In this document: positions 28,787-38,982 of the stretch, piece after piece | Layout: the number at the start of each line of letters is the position of its first letter | Position numbering within the stretch: the stretch's first letter is position 1 | Origin: Burkholderia humptydooensis | Lineage (GTDB): Bacteria; Pseudomonadota; Gammaproteobacteria; Burkholderiales; Burkholderiaceae | Direction of reading: 5' to 3' | Assembly (NCBI RefSeq): GCF_001513745.1 | Contig: NZ_CP013380.1 | Span: 1,302,001 to 1,366,000 of the forward strand | DNA length: 64,000 nucleotides | Program-made: the position numbers and the translations under genes | Notes under the pieces: model-generated | Told to the model about the DNA's origin: nothing | What the model saw: only the letters and a program-made list of their open reading frames with translations | Database searches by the model: none

Positions 28787-30022
28787 TTATTTTAACTGAG
28801 TTTTTGCAAAATCCGCCAGATTTCCGGCGAGGTCGCCGACGGCCGCGAGCTCGTTCGCCCAGTTCGCCGCGCGCGCGGCGAGCGCCGCGCGGTGCTGCCA
28901 GAAGTCGGCCCAGTCGGGCGCGCCCGCGCCATTCCACGCATGCCAGAAGCGTTCGGTCGCCGCGCGCGTCGCGTGATCGACGCGCGCCGTGACGTGCGCG
29001 AGCGCCGCGTCGAGCTTCGGCAGATGCGCGTCGTCGGCCTGCGGATAGATCTGCCAGACGAAGGGCCGGCGCGCCCATTGCGCGCGAACGAACGAATCCT
29101 CGCCGCGCACGAAGTTCACGTCGCTCGCCCACAGCAGCCGGTCGTAGTCGGGCTGTGCGACGAACGCGAGCCCGTGCGCGGCGACGCTGCCGCGTGCCGC
29201 GTGCGCGCCGGCGCCGAACGTGCCGACCCCGAAGAAGCGCGCGACGCGCGCCGAGATCCGGCCCTCGGGCACGAGCAGCACGACCGGCTCGCCGCCGTCG
29301 CGCCATTGTTCGAGCAGCGCGTCGAGCGCCGGGTTCTCGTACGCGAAGAGCGATGCGACGGTTGCGTCCGGGCCTGGCCTTGGCGCGCCCGCAACGTTTT
29401 GCCACCATGCGCGGCGCGCGTCGTCGTCGGCTTCGAACGCGGCGCGGCGCGCGTCGAGATCGCGCTCCTTCAGCACGCCGCCCGTGCCGGGGCCGAGGCC
29501 GGGGAAGAAGAACGTCTTCGTCAGCGGGTAGCGCGGGTGCGGCGACGGGCGCAGATGGAAGTCGCCCACCCAGTCTTCGGCGCTCAGGTATTCGAGGTTG
29601 ATCCAAACGGGCGGCCGCGCGCGGCGCGCCATCGCGGCGACGTAAGCGCCCGGCAGCTCGCACGCGAACGCTTCGATCACGACGTCGGCGATCTCGAGCG
29701 TGTCGCCCGCGTGCGCGGGCGCGCGCCAGTGTTCGACGGCGATGCCGTCGACGGTCTGCCGCGCGGCGTCGGGCCGGGCGGCCGGCTGCAGGCGCGCGAA
29801 TGTCGCGAGATCGTCGACGAAGAGCCGCACCTGCCAGCCATGCTCGGCCGCGAGCTGGCGCGCGAGGCGCCAGCACACGCCGATGTCGCCGAAGTTGTCG
29901 ACGACCGCGCAGAAGATGTCGCACGCGATCGGGCCCGCCGTGTCTTGCGGCGGCGGGCGAGTGTCGGCGGGCGCGGAAGCGGGTGCGGAAGCGGGCGGGG
30001 TGAGCGGGGCGGACGACGTCAT
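28787..30022 (-). CDS. earP: EF-P arginine rhamnosyltransferase EarP
   Basis: A 411-aa DUF2331/EarP protein that transfers rhamnose from dTDP-rhamnose to Arg32 of EF-P. Typical segments are CDIFCAVVDNFGDIGVCWRLARQLA near the start (split by my reading at about residues 32-55), INLEYLSAEDWV, and the LWASDVNFVRGEDSFVRAQWA block near the C-terminus. The first 28 residues are Pro/Ala-rich and may be partly untranslated; the true start could be further in or at an ATG 19 codons upstream. It lies 189 bp upstream of efp on the same strand. Confidence 0.92.
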   Translation of the reverse strand: MTSSAPLTPPASAPASAPADTRPPPQDTAGPIACDIFCAVVDNFGDIGVCWRLARQLAAEHGWQVRLFVDDLATFARLQPAARPDAARQTVDGIAVEHWRAPAHAGDTLEIADVVIEAFACELPGAYVAAMARRARPPVWINLEYLSAEDWVGDFHLRPSPHPRYPLTKTFFFPGLGPGTGGVLKERDLDARRAAFEADDDARRAWWQNVAGAPRPGPDATVASLFAYENPALDALLEQWRDGGEPVVLLVPEGRISARVARFFGVGTFGAGAHAARGSVAAHGLAFVAQPDYDRLLWASDVNFVRGEDSFVRAQWARRPFVWQIYPQADDAHLPKLDAALAHVTARVDHATRAATERFWHAWNGAGAPDWADFWQHRAALAARAANWANELAAVGDLAGNLADFAKTQLK

Positions 30023-30170
30023 CTGGTCTGGGCAAGCGTAGCGAATGAAACGCTGATCGGCAGGCGAATCAGCGTGCAAACCGGCGAGCCGCGCGGCACG
30101 CGGACGCGCGCCGCGGCGGCCGGGCCGCGATCGCGCGCGGCGAATGCTCTAAACTGGCGATTCTAAATGA

Positions 30171-32372
<2,202 letters not shown>

Positions 32373-32398
32373 ACGCCGCACCGCCCGCCGCCGCCCGG

Positions 32399-32419
32399 CC
32401 CGGCGCGGCCCGCGCCGGG
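32399..32419. repeat. Perfect inverted repeat between uvrC and pgsA
   Basis: CCCGGCGCGG and CCGCGCCGGG are perfect reverse complements separated by one base. There is no T-run. It could fold in the uvrC 3' end or be a protein-binding palindrome. Confidence 0.5.
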
Positions 32420-32484
32420 CGCCTTGCTTGTGGCGGCGCGGGCGACGCGGCACAATGGCAAATCCTTCAATCGTGTCGCGTGCC

Positions 32485-33078
32485 ATGCCGTTCAACTTCC
32501 CGATTTTCCTGACGTGGGTGCGAATCGTGCTGATTCCGCTCGTCGTCGGCGTGTTTTATCTGCCGGACACGATGCTGAGCGCCGACCATCGCAATCTGGC
32601 GGCCGCCGTGATCTTCATTCTGGCCGCGCTGACCGACTGGTTCGACGGCTATCTCGCGCGGAAATGGAACCAGACGTCGGCATTCGGCGCGTTTCTCGAT
32701 CCGGTCGCCGACAAGCTGATGGTGACGGCGGCGCTGCTGATGCTCGTGCAGCTCGCGCGCATTGACGCGGCGATCGCGCTCGTGATCGTCGGCCGCGAAA
32801 TCGCGATCTCGGCGCTGCGTGAATGGATGGCGCAGATCGGCGCGTCGAAGAGCGTCGCGGTGAACTCGCTCGGCAAGTTCAAGACCGCGTGCCAGATGGT
32901 CGCGATCCCGATGCTGCTCTTCTACGGCCGGCTGCCGTTCGGCGGCGGCGTCGCGATCGACACGCGCGTGTGGGGCGAGTGGCTGATCTATCTCGCGGCC
33001 GTGCTGACGATCTGGTCGATGCTCTACTACATGAAGCTCGCGTGGCCGCAGATTCGCGAGCGCGGCGGCGCGGCGTGA
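32485..33078 (+). CDS. pgsA: CDP-diacylglycerol--glycerol-3-phosphate 3-phosphatidyltransferase
   Basis: A 197-aa integral membrane enzyme of phosphatidylglycerol synthesis. The CDP-alcohol phosphotransferase motif D-x2-DG-x2-AR-x8-G-x3-D-x3-D is complete (DWFDGYLARKWNQTSAFGAF then LDPVADK). Four to five membrane segments are visible. An ATG 10 codons upstream (32455) is also in frame; MPFNFPIFLTWVRI is chosen because homologues begin with this helix. uvrC-pgsA-tRNA order is conserved in many proteobacteria. Confidence 0.94.
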   Translation: MPFNFPIFLTWVRIVLIPLVVGVFYLPDTMLSADHRNLAAAVIFILAALTDWFDGYLARKWNQTSAFGAFLDPVADKLMVTAALLMLVQLARIDAAIALVIVGREIAISALREWMAQIGASKSVAVNSLGKFKTACQMVAIPMLLFYGRLPFGGGVAIDTRVWGEWLIYLAAVLTIWSMLYYMKLAWPQIRERGGAA

Positions 33079-33163
33079 GCGCGGAACGCACGGCGAAACG
33101 CATGCCGGATCGCGCGTCGACGATGGCGATGACGTGATCGAAGAAAAAGGGCGCGAAAAACGC

Positions 33164-33192
33164 TTGACACGCAAATCGAGTTTCACCATAAT
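33164..33192 (+). promoter_or_regulatory. Sigma-70 promoter of the tRNA cluster
   Basis: TTGACA and CATAAT are separated by exactly 17 bp, close to the sigma-70 consensus. It lies about 52 nt upstream of the first tRNA-Gly and after an A-rich stretch that could act as an UP-like element. Confidence 0.8.
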
Positions 33193-33244
33193 TTCGCTTC
33201 TCCACTGCATGACGCCTGACGCAGTGCGGTGGGGGAAGCAAAAC

Positions 33245-33320
33245 GCGGGAGTAGCTCAGTTGGTAGAGCGCAACCTTGCCAAGGTTGAGGTCGCGAGTTC
33301 GAGACTCGTCTCCCGCTCCA
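33245..33320 (+). tRNA. tRNA-Gly (GCC), copy 1
   Basis: A 76-nt cloverleaf. The acceptor GCGGGAG pairs with CTCCCGC, the anticodon stem CAACC pairs with GGTTG around loop TTGCCAA (anticodon GCC, 33278-33280), the T-arm carries GTTCGAGAC, and CCA is encoded. It is identical to the copy 136 bp downstream. Confidence 0.97.
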
Positions 33321-33380
33321 GGTTTCAAGGCAGCGTTTTGCTTGACGTGCTGTTCGGCAAGACATGCAGTGCAGGATGAT

Positions 33381-33456
33381 GCGGGAGTAGCTCAGTTGGT
33401 AGAGCGCAACCTTGCCAAGGTTGAGGTCGCGAGTTCGAGACTCGTCTCCCGCTCCA
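33381..33456 (+). tRNA. tRNA-Gly (GCC), copy 2
   Basis: This 76-nt tRNA is identical to copy 1, again with encoded CCA and anticodon GCC. The 60-nt spacer between the copies carries no promoter-like sequence, so both are probably cut from one precursor. Confidence 0.97.
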
Positions 33457-33461
33457 GAACA

Positions 33462-33485
33462 AGGGGAAGCCAAGCTTCCCTTTTT
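33462..33485 (+). terminator. Terminator-like hairpin after the second tRNA-Gly
   Basis: GGGAAGC-CAA-GCTTCCC followed by five T. It begins 5 nt after the tRNA end and could terminate part of the transcripts before tRNA-Cys. Confidence 0.7.
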
Positions 33486-33570
33486 GTTTGATGGGCCTTT
33501 CGGCCCTCGAACGAAATCTGTCGATCGTTGCAAGCCGGCTGGTTTTCGCGACGTTCGGCAGTCCGCTTAC

Positions 33571-33644
33571 GGCGCGATAGCAAAGCGGTTATGCAGCGGC
33601 CTGCAAAGCCGTGTAGGCCGGTTCGACTCCGGCTCGCGCCTCCA
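33571..33644 (+). tRNA. tRNA-Cys (GCA)
   Basis: A 74-nt cloverleaf. The acceptor GGCGCGA pairs with TCGCGCC, followed by discriminator T and encoded CCA. The anticodon loop CTGCAAA gives GCA (33603-33605). The T-arm GGTTCGACTCC is standard. It lies 114 nt after the second tRNA-Gly, beyond a terminator-like hairpin. Confidence 0.96.
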
Positions 33645-33647
33645 GAC

Positions 33648-33679
33648 AAAGCCCCGATCAACGGGGCTTTTCTTTTTTT
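33648..33679 (+). terminator. Intrinsic terminator of the tRNA cluster
   Basis: AAAGCCCCG-ATCAA-CGGGGCTTT is a 9-bp stem, followed by TTCTTTTTTT. It lies 3 nt after tRNA-Cys. Confidence 0.85.
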
Positions 33680-33810
33680 CGCTTCCCCGCCCGTATCGCC
33701 GCTTCCGGTGTGACAATCGCGTTCAATCCGCATGCGCCGCGGGCAACGCGCAGCGTCGCCTGCTCGCGTGCGCGAGCCGTTTCCCATTTCGAGCCCGACC
33801 GGGAGCGTAC

Positions 33811-34800
33811 TTGAAACCGATTCATTCGAATTCGTCCGCGTCGTCGAACGACACGTCGGCCGCGGCATCGGCCGGGTATCGCGGCGGCCGTCTGCGCCGG
33901 GTCCTGCTGGATCAGGACGGCTTGCGCGCGCCGTGGGGCGTGCTGCTGTTCGTCGCGATCTTCGTCGGTGCGATCGCCGGGCTTGCGCTCGTCTCGCGCC
34001 GGCTGCTGCCGATGCCGGCGGGCGATCAGGCGCTGTCCGTCGTGAACGGCGCGGTGATGGAGGCGATGCAACTCGCATCGGTTGCGCTCGCAACGATCGT
34101 GCTCGCGTGGATCGAGCGCCGTTCGCCGTTTTCCTACGGGCTGCAGGGGCGAGCGCGCGCGTTGCGCTTCGCGGCTGGCGCCGTATGCGGCTTCATGGCG
34201 ATTTCGGCGCTGGTGTTCGCGTTGTGGGAGGCAGGGCTGCTGCGCTTCGATGCGCCCGCGATTCACGGTGCGCGCGCGTGGGAATATGCGGCCGTGTGGG
34301 CCGCGATGTTCGTGATGACCGGGCTCTTCGAGGAGTCGCTGCTGCGCGGCTATCTGCTTTGTACGCTCGCGCGCTGGATTGGCTTTTGGTGGGGCGCCGT
34401 GTTGTTGTCGGCGCTCTTCGGCGTGCTGCATGTCGTCAGTCCGGACGAATCGATCATGGGGCTCGTGTCGGCGATGCTGTTCGGATTCGTCCTCTGTCTA
34501 TCGCTCTGGTATACGGGGTCGCTCTGGTGGGCGATCGGCTTTCATGCGGCATGGGACTGGGGCGAATCGTATTTCTACGGCGCGCCGGATAGCGGCCGGC
34601 TCGTCGAGGGCGTGCGGCTGACCGCGCACGCCGTCGGGCATCCGCTGCTGAGCGGCGGGACGGCCGGGCCCGAGGGCAGCGTGCTGGTTCTGCCGCTGCT
34701 CGCTATCGGCGCGTTCGCGATGTGGGGCTGGTGGCGGCGCGGCGCACGTGCGCCGGGCATTGCGCTGCGTGGCGAAAGCGCGCGGGGAATCGATCGATAG
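33811..34800 (+). CDS. CPBP-family intramembrane metalloprotease (CAAX protease/Abi-like)
   Basis: A 329-aa multi-spanning membrane protein. The family motifs are in order: EExxxR in FEESLLRGY, FxxxH in FGVLH and HxxxD in HAAWD, which coordinate the metal in the membrane. About seven to eight hydrophobic segments follow a Ser/Ala-rich leader of about 35 residues. The TTG start is taken because GGGAG lies just upstream and the frame continues open into the tRNA genes. Substrates are unknown; some relatives process peptides or act in immunity. It is preceded by the tRNA terminator, so it has its own promoter. Confidence 0.8.
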   Translation: MKPIHSNSSASSNDTSAAASAGYRGGRLRRVLLDQDGLRAPWGVLLFVAIFVGAIAGLALVSRRLLPMPAGDQALSVVNGAVMEAMQLASVALATIVLAWIERRSPFSYGLQGRARALRFAAGAVCGFMAISALVFALWEAGLLRFDAPAIHGARAWEYAAVWAAMFVMTGLFEESLLRGYLLCTLARWIGFWWGAVLLSALFGVLHVVSPDESIMGLVSAMLFGFVLCLSLWYTGSLWWAIGFHAAWDWGESYFYGAPDSGRLVEGVRLTAHAVGHPLLSGGTAGPEGSVLVLPLLAIGAFAMWGWWRRGARAPGIALRGESARGIDR

Positions 34801-34975
34801 ACGCGGCCGGCCGGTTCGATGAGGGAGCGGCCGGGCACCCTGATTCATCGCGAGTGCGCGAGGGGGGGCGATCATACGGACGCGAGGCGCGCGCGATTGC
34901 ACACTGTCGAGACGAGGCGAACGGCTTGCCGGCGACGCCTTCCGCCTGGCACGGCCGGCATCGCCGGATACCGAT

Positions 34976-35488
34976 TCACTTGCCGGGCCGCGCCGCGTTT
35001 TCCCACGCGACCTCGACGAACACCCGGCAGAGCGCCTCCATGCCTGCCGCGTCCTCTTCGTCGAAGCGGCCGATCAGCGGGCTGTCGACGTCCCATACGC
35101 CGATCAATGCGCCGTCGCGCGCGACGAGCGGCACGACGATTTCCGATTGCGACGCCGAATCGCATGCGATGTGGCCGGCAAACGCGTGCACGTCGTGCAC
35201 GACTTGCGTGCTGCGCGTCTGCGCGGCCGTCCCGCACACGCCCTTGCCGAGCGGAATGCGCACGCACGCGGGCTTGCCCTGGAACGGGCCGACGACGAGC
35301 TCGCGGCCGTCAAGGAAATAGAAGCCGGCCCAGTTGAGGCTGTCGAGCGAGTGGTAGACGAGCGAAGCGAAATTCGCCGCGTTGGCGACGACATCGGTTT
35401 CCGTCTCGACGAGCGCGCGCGCCTGCGCGGCGAGCGTTTCGTAGAGCGCAGGCTTCGATGACGGAAGGGTTTCGGAGAGCGCGAACAT
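34976..35488 (-). CDS. msrC: Free methionine-(R)-sulfoxide reductase (GAF domain)
   Basis: A 170-aa single GAF-domain enzyme that reduces free methionine-R-sulfoxide. The three family cysteines are present as Cys75, Cys85 and Cys109 with the same spacing as E. coli fRMsr (84, 94, 118), in KPACVRIPLGKGVCG and HIACDSASQSEIVVP. The C-terminal WDVDSPLIGRFDEED block is also typical. It is cytoplasmic and protects against oxidative damage. It is converged upon by the CPBP protease gene and lies downstream of the LysR remnant on the same strand. Confidence 0.93.
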   Translation of the reverse strand: MFALSETLPSSKPALYETLAAQARALVETETDVVANAANFASLVYHSLDSLNWAGFYFLDGRELVVGPFQGKPACVRIPLGKGVCGTAAQTRSTQVVHDVHAFAGHIACDSASQSEIVVPLVARDGALIGVWDVDSPLIGRFDEEDAAGMEALCRVFVEVAWENAARPGK

Positions 35489-35646
35489 GAGCGATTGACG
35501 TGATGGTTGAGCGGCGGCTGCGGTGGCTGTGGCGGCCGCAGCTCGTGCAGTCTACGGGAATTCGCCGAGGCGTGCGGCGTGATCGCGCGCCGCGGCCGGG
35601 GCCGATCGGAGGCGGGCGCCGTATCGATCGAAGGCCCGAGCGTTGT

Positions 35647-35980
35647 CTAATCCGGCTCGAGCGCGGCGAAACGCCGGGCGAGAAAGTCGAGCAGCGCGCA
35701 CGGACGGCAGCAGCCCGCGGCGCGACGCGAACACCGCATGCACGATTTCGCGCCGCGGCGCCCAGCCGGGCAGCAGTTGCCGCAGCTCGCCGCGCGCAAT
35801 CGGGTCGCGGACCATCATCGTCGGCAACTGGGCGACGCCGACGCTCGCGGCGGCGGCCGCGCGTAGCGCGATGCGCCGGCTCGGCTTCGACTTCGGCATG
35901 TTCAGCGCGCGCCCGGCGGGCGCGAAGCCGCCATGATCGACGACCTGGACGAAGTAGCAGAGATCGTTCAGATCCCGCAT
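35647..35980 (-). pseudogene. LysR-family regulator, internally deleted and frameshifted
   Basis: This remnant starts like a LysR regulator (MRDLNDLCYFVQVVDHGGFA and the helix-turn-helix AGRALNMPKSKPSRRIAL), then jumps directly to the last part of the effector domain (SVGVAQLPTMM, ELRQLLPGW, VHAVFASRRGLLPSVRA). About 190 codons are missing in between. Shortly before the end a 2-nt loss in a GC repeat shifts the frame; the -1/+1 frame then reads ALLDFLARRFAALEPD and stops at 35647. A 156-aa frame remains open but cannot encode a working regulator. It faces the pirin gene, its likely former target. Confidence 0.8.
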
Positions 35981-36106
35981 GATGCATCGTTCTCCATATG
36001 GAACGCTGAGTGCGATTTCCACGCACTACCGCAAACATCGTTCGGATTCTATCTTCTATCCATCGACTGAAGCGATCGCTTCGGCCATGAATGAAAGGAG
36101 AGGAGC

Positions 36107-36973
36107 ATGAAGCAAATCGTCGGCGTGCACAGCGCGCCTCGCTCGCATTGGGTCGGCGACGGCTTTCCCGCGCGGCCCCTGTTCAGCTACGACAGCCACG
36201 GCGCGCATCTGAGCCCGTTCCTGCTGCTCGACTATGCCGGTCCCGCGCGCTTCGAGCCGACGGCCCGCCGGCGCGGCGTCGGCCAGCACCCGCACCGCGG
36301 GTTCGAGACGGTGACGATCGTCTATCAGGGCGAAGTCGATCACCGCGACTCGACGGGCGCGGGCGGCCATATCGGCCCGGGCGACGTCCAGTGGATGACG
36401 GCGGCGGGCGGCATCCTGCACGAGGAGTTTCATTCGGCGCAGTTCGCGCGCGACGGCGGCACGCTCGAGATGGTGCAGCTCTGGGTGAATCTGCCGGCGA
36501 AGGACAAGATGTCCGAGCCCGGCTACCAGACGCTGCCGAACGACAGTATCCCGTCCGTCGAGCTGCCCGACGGCGCGGGCCGCGTGCGGGTGATCGCGGG
36601 CGAGTTCGGCGGCCGCCGCGGGCCGGCGCGCACGCACACGCCGCTCGACGTGTGGGACGTGCGCGTTGCGCAGGGCGGCCGCGTGCGGCTGCGCGCCGAC
36701 GCGGGCCGCACGCTCGCGCTCGTCGTGCTGCGCGGCACGGTGCTCGTGAACGGCGAAGAGGTCGTGCGCGAAGCGCAACTCGTGCAGTTCGCGCGGGACG
36801 GCGGCGACGTCGACATCGAAGCGAACAACGATGCGACGCTGCTGTGGCTGAGCGGCGAGCCGATCGACGAGCCGATCGTCGGCTACGGGCCGTTCGTGAT
36901 GAACAGCGACGAGGAGATCCGTCAGGCGATCGACGATTTCAACGGCGGCCGCTTCGGCAAGATGAGCGCTTGA
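36107..36973 (+). CDS. Pirin-family protein
   Basis: A 288-aa bicupin. The N-terminal cupin has the metal ligands of pirins: HPHRGFETVT (about residues 61-70) and, later, HEEFHS with His and Glu. Some bacterial pirins have quercetinase activity and others bind pyruvate dehydrogenase; which applies here cannot be told. A GAAAGGAGAGG ribosome-binding site precedes the ATG. The divergent LysR remnant suggests that regulation has been lost or altered. An intrinsic terminator follows. Confidence 0.9.
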   Translation: MKQIVGVHSAPRSHWVGDGFPARPLFSYDSHGAHLSPFLLLDYAGPARFEPTARRRGVGQHPHRGFETVTIVYQGEVDHRDSTGAGGHIGPGDVQWMTAAGGILHEEFHSAQFARDGGTLEMVQLWVNLPAKDKMSEPGYQTLPNDSIPSVELPDGAGRVRVIAGEFGGRRGPARTHTPLDVWDVRVAQGGRVRLRADAGRTLALVVLRGTVLVNGEEVVREAQLVQFARDGGDVDIEANNDATLLWLSGEPIDEPIVGYGPFVMNSDEEIRQAIDDFNGGRFGKMSA

Positions 36974-36978
36974 CGAAG

Positions 36979-37003
36979 GCCCCGCGATGAGCGGGGCGTT
37001 TTT
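36979..37003 (+). terminator. Intrinsic terminator of the pirin gene
   Basis: GCCCCGC-GATGA-GCGGGGC is a 7-bp stem followed by GTTTTT, and begins 5 nt after the stop codon. Confidence 0.8.
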
Positions 37004-37159
37004 CGTGCGCCGTCGCGCGGCGCCGCGCGCGGATGCTCGGCGCGGCGCGTGCGCATCGGCGCGGCTGTCTGCATTCGCGTTCGCGACCCCGTCCGTTCAA
37101 GGCATAATCGGCCATTGCGCGCATCGCAACGGCGCAGCCTTTCATTCGGGATCTCGATC

Positions 37160-37663
37160 ATGTCCATCTCCACGACAGCCGCTTCGTCCGTTACCACCGC
37201 TGCGCCGCTGGCGTCGCTCGAATGGCGCTGGAAGCCGTTCGGCGCGCTGACGCCGAGCGAGATCTACGCGATCCTCGCGGCGCGTAGCGACGTGTTCGTC
37301 GTCGAGCAGAACTGCGTGTACCGCGACATCGATCATGCCGATCTCGAGGCATGGCACCTCGGCGCGTACGACGCGCAGGGCCGCCTCGCATGCTACCTGC
37401 GCGTGCTGCTGCCCGACGCGTCGGAGCCGGACATCCGGATCGGACGCGTGCTGACGACGCAGCCGTTTCGCGGAATGGGCGTCGGCCATGCGATGCTCTC
37501 GGCCGTGCTCGAGCGCATTCGCGCGCAATGGCCGGATACGTCGATCAGCCTGCACGCGCAGGCGCATTTGCAGAAGTTCTATGGCGCGTTCGGTTTCGCG
37601 CCGAGTTCGGACGTGCACGACGAGGACGGCATTGCGCACGTGTGGATGCGTTCGCCCGCGTGA
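37160..37663 (+). CDS. elaA: GNAT N-acetyltransferase, ElaA family
   Basis: A 167-aa acetyltransferase of the ElaA type. The family segment LYAILAARSDVFVVEQNC-like stretch is present (here IYAILAARSDVFVVEQNCVY, about residues 34-53), followed by the acetyl-CoA loop RGMGVGHAML and the LHAQAHLQKFYGAFGF block. The substrate is not known for the family. The ATG is the first in a good context after GGGATCTCGATC. Its last 85 bp overlap the 3' end of the convergent ctaG gene, so both C-termini are encoded by the same DNA. Confidence 0.9.
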   Translation: MSISTTAASSVTTAAPLASLEWRWKPFGALTPSEIYAILAARSDVFVVEQNCVYRDIDHADLEAWHLGAYDAQGRLACYLRVLLPDASEPDIRIGRVLTTQPFRGMGVGHAMLSAVLERIRAQWPDTSISLHAQAHLQKFYGAFGFAPSSDVHDEDGIAHVWMRSPA

Positions 37664-38499
37664 GCGGCGCGCGCCGCGCGCTCGTCGGACAGCCGGCCGC
37701 GCGCGGACAGCCGCATCCAGTGCCGCAGCGCGATCAGCGCGCCGATCACGCTCATCATCGAGCCGGGAATCCACAGCAGCAGCCCGCCGATCTGCTGGTC
37801 GCGCAGCGGGCTCAACCACGTGAACGCGCGCCCGCAGATCGAATAGATCGGATAGAGCTCGTGCGGCGTGAAGAAGATCAGCGCGCCGAGCATGATCTGC
37901 GGCGGAATCGCCGCGACGACCATCAGGATGCGCCGCCCCGGCGCGAGCCGGGCGGGCGGCGCGGGCCGTGGATCGACGACGAGCCACCAGAACAGCAGCC
38001 CGTCGATCACCATGCTCCAGTTCATCACGCGATAGAGCCGCCAGTCGAGCATCGCGACGAAGTGGATCGGCGACAGCAGCCAGAAATAGATCAGTCCGAC
38101 GAACAGCACGACCGCGACGACCGGATTGAACAGCACGTCGAGCGTCGCGCGCACGAACGGCTGCGCGAGCGCGGGGCGCACGAAGCGCTGCCGCCACGCG
38201 AACGGGATGCCGGCGCGGATCGCCGCGCCCGGATATGACAGCGCGATGAAGAACGGCCCGAGGTGGTGCAGCACCAGGTGCTGCGCGCGATGCATGAAGA
38301 ACTCGTGCTCGAAGAAATAATCGAGCCGCGTGTGCAGCGCGACGTACAGCGCGACAAGTCCGAGCCAGAACGCGACGCGCCGCGGTGCCGACACCTTCGC
38401 CTTGCGCGCGCCGCGCGCGAACAGCACGCCGGCCACGAGCACGGCGATCACGACGGTGGGCGACGGCTCCCACGGCTCGAGCCAGTACAGCAGGTTCAT
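37579..38499 (-). CDS. ctaG: Cytochrome c oxidase assembly protein, caa3-type CtaG
   Basis: A 306-aa integral membrane protein of the caa3_CtaG family, needed for insertion of copper into cytochrome oxidase in Bacillus. About seven hydrophobic segments are visible. Conserved His residues occur in FEHEFFMHRAQHLVLHHLGP (about residues 64-83). The last 30 residues are hydrophilic with two Cys and are encoded opposite the elaA end; they may be an accidental extension. It is the last gene of the sco-pcuC-ctaG operon, 10 bp after pcuC. Confidence 0.88.
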   Translation of the reverse strand: MNLLYWLEPWEPSPTVVIAVLVAGVLFARGARKAKVSAPRRVAFWLGLVALYVALHTRLDYFFEHEFFMHRAQHLVLHHLGPFFIALSYPGAAIRAGIPFAWRQRFVRPALAQPFVRATLDVLFNPVVAVVLFVGLIYFWLLSPIHFVAMLDWRLYRVMNWSMVIDGLLFWWLVVDPRPAPPARLAPGRRILMVVAAIPPQIMLGALIFFTPHELYPIYSICGRAFTWLSPLRDQQIGGLLLWIPGSMMSVIGALIALRHWMRLSARGRLSDERAARAAHAGERIHTCAMPSSSCTSELGAKPNAP

Positions 38500-38509
38500 C
38501 GCGCGGAGC

Positions 38510-38956
38510 TTACTTGGCGGCCGCGGGCGACTTCACGGCGAACGGCGCGTCGAGCTTCTCGCCGTCGGAGAACTGCATCCGCAGGTGCACGGTGTCGCCC
38601 GGCTTGATCGCGCGCTTCGGCTCTTCGAGCATGAAGTGATAGCCGCCCGGCGCGATGTCGACCTTGCCGCGCGCGGGGATCGTCAGCTTGTCGACCATCT
38701 CCATCTTCTGCGTCGAGCCGTTCGACACGGTCTGGTGCAGCATCGTCATCCCGTACTCGGGGCTGTCGACGTCGACGAGATCGATCGGCTTGTCGCTCGC
38801 GTTGACGAGCGTCACGTAGCCGGCGGCGGGCAGTTTGTTCGGCAGCCAGCGCACCCACGCGTTCTGCGCGCTGATCGAAGCGGCGCCGGCCGCGTGTGCG
38901 TTCAGGCTGAGCGAAAGGGCGGCGAGCGCGGCGAGGAGGGTCGGTTTGAGCGTCAT
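38510..38956 (-). CDS. Periplasmic copper chaperone PCu(A)C
   Basis: A 148-aa secreted copper-binding protein that delivers Cu(I) to the CuA or CuB centre of oxidases together with Sco. A signal peptide (cleavage near residue 22, NAHA) is followed by the PCu(A)C domain. The ligand pattern H-x10-M-x21-H-x-M is exact: His74, Met85, His107, Met109. It sits between sco (26 bp upstream) and ctaG (10 bp downstream) on the same strand, which fits a copper-delivery operon for the terminal oxidase. Confidence 0.93.
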   Translation of the reverse strand: MTLKPTLLAALAALSLSLNAHAAGAASISAQNAWVRWLPNKLPAAGYVTLVNASDKPIDLVDVDSPEYGMTMLHQTVSNGSTQKMEMVDKLTIPARGKVDIAPGGYHFMLEEPKRAIKPGDTVHLRMQFSDGEKLDAPFAVKSPAAAK

Positions 38957-38982
38957 CGGCTTGGCGGTAAGTGGGTTCCGGT

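Noticed and set aside
33245..33644. tRNA cluster as a prophage or island attachment site
   Set aside because: No integrase, no direct repeat of a tRNA 3' end downstream, and flanking genes are core
35552..36022. 156-aa open frame as an intact short regulator
   Set aside because: It fuses the two ends of a LysR protein and goes out of frame before the natural stop
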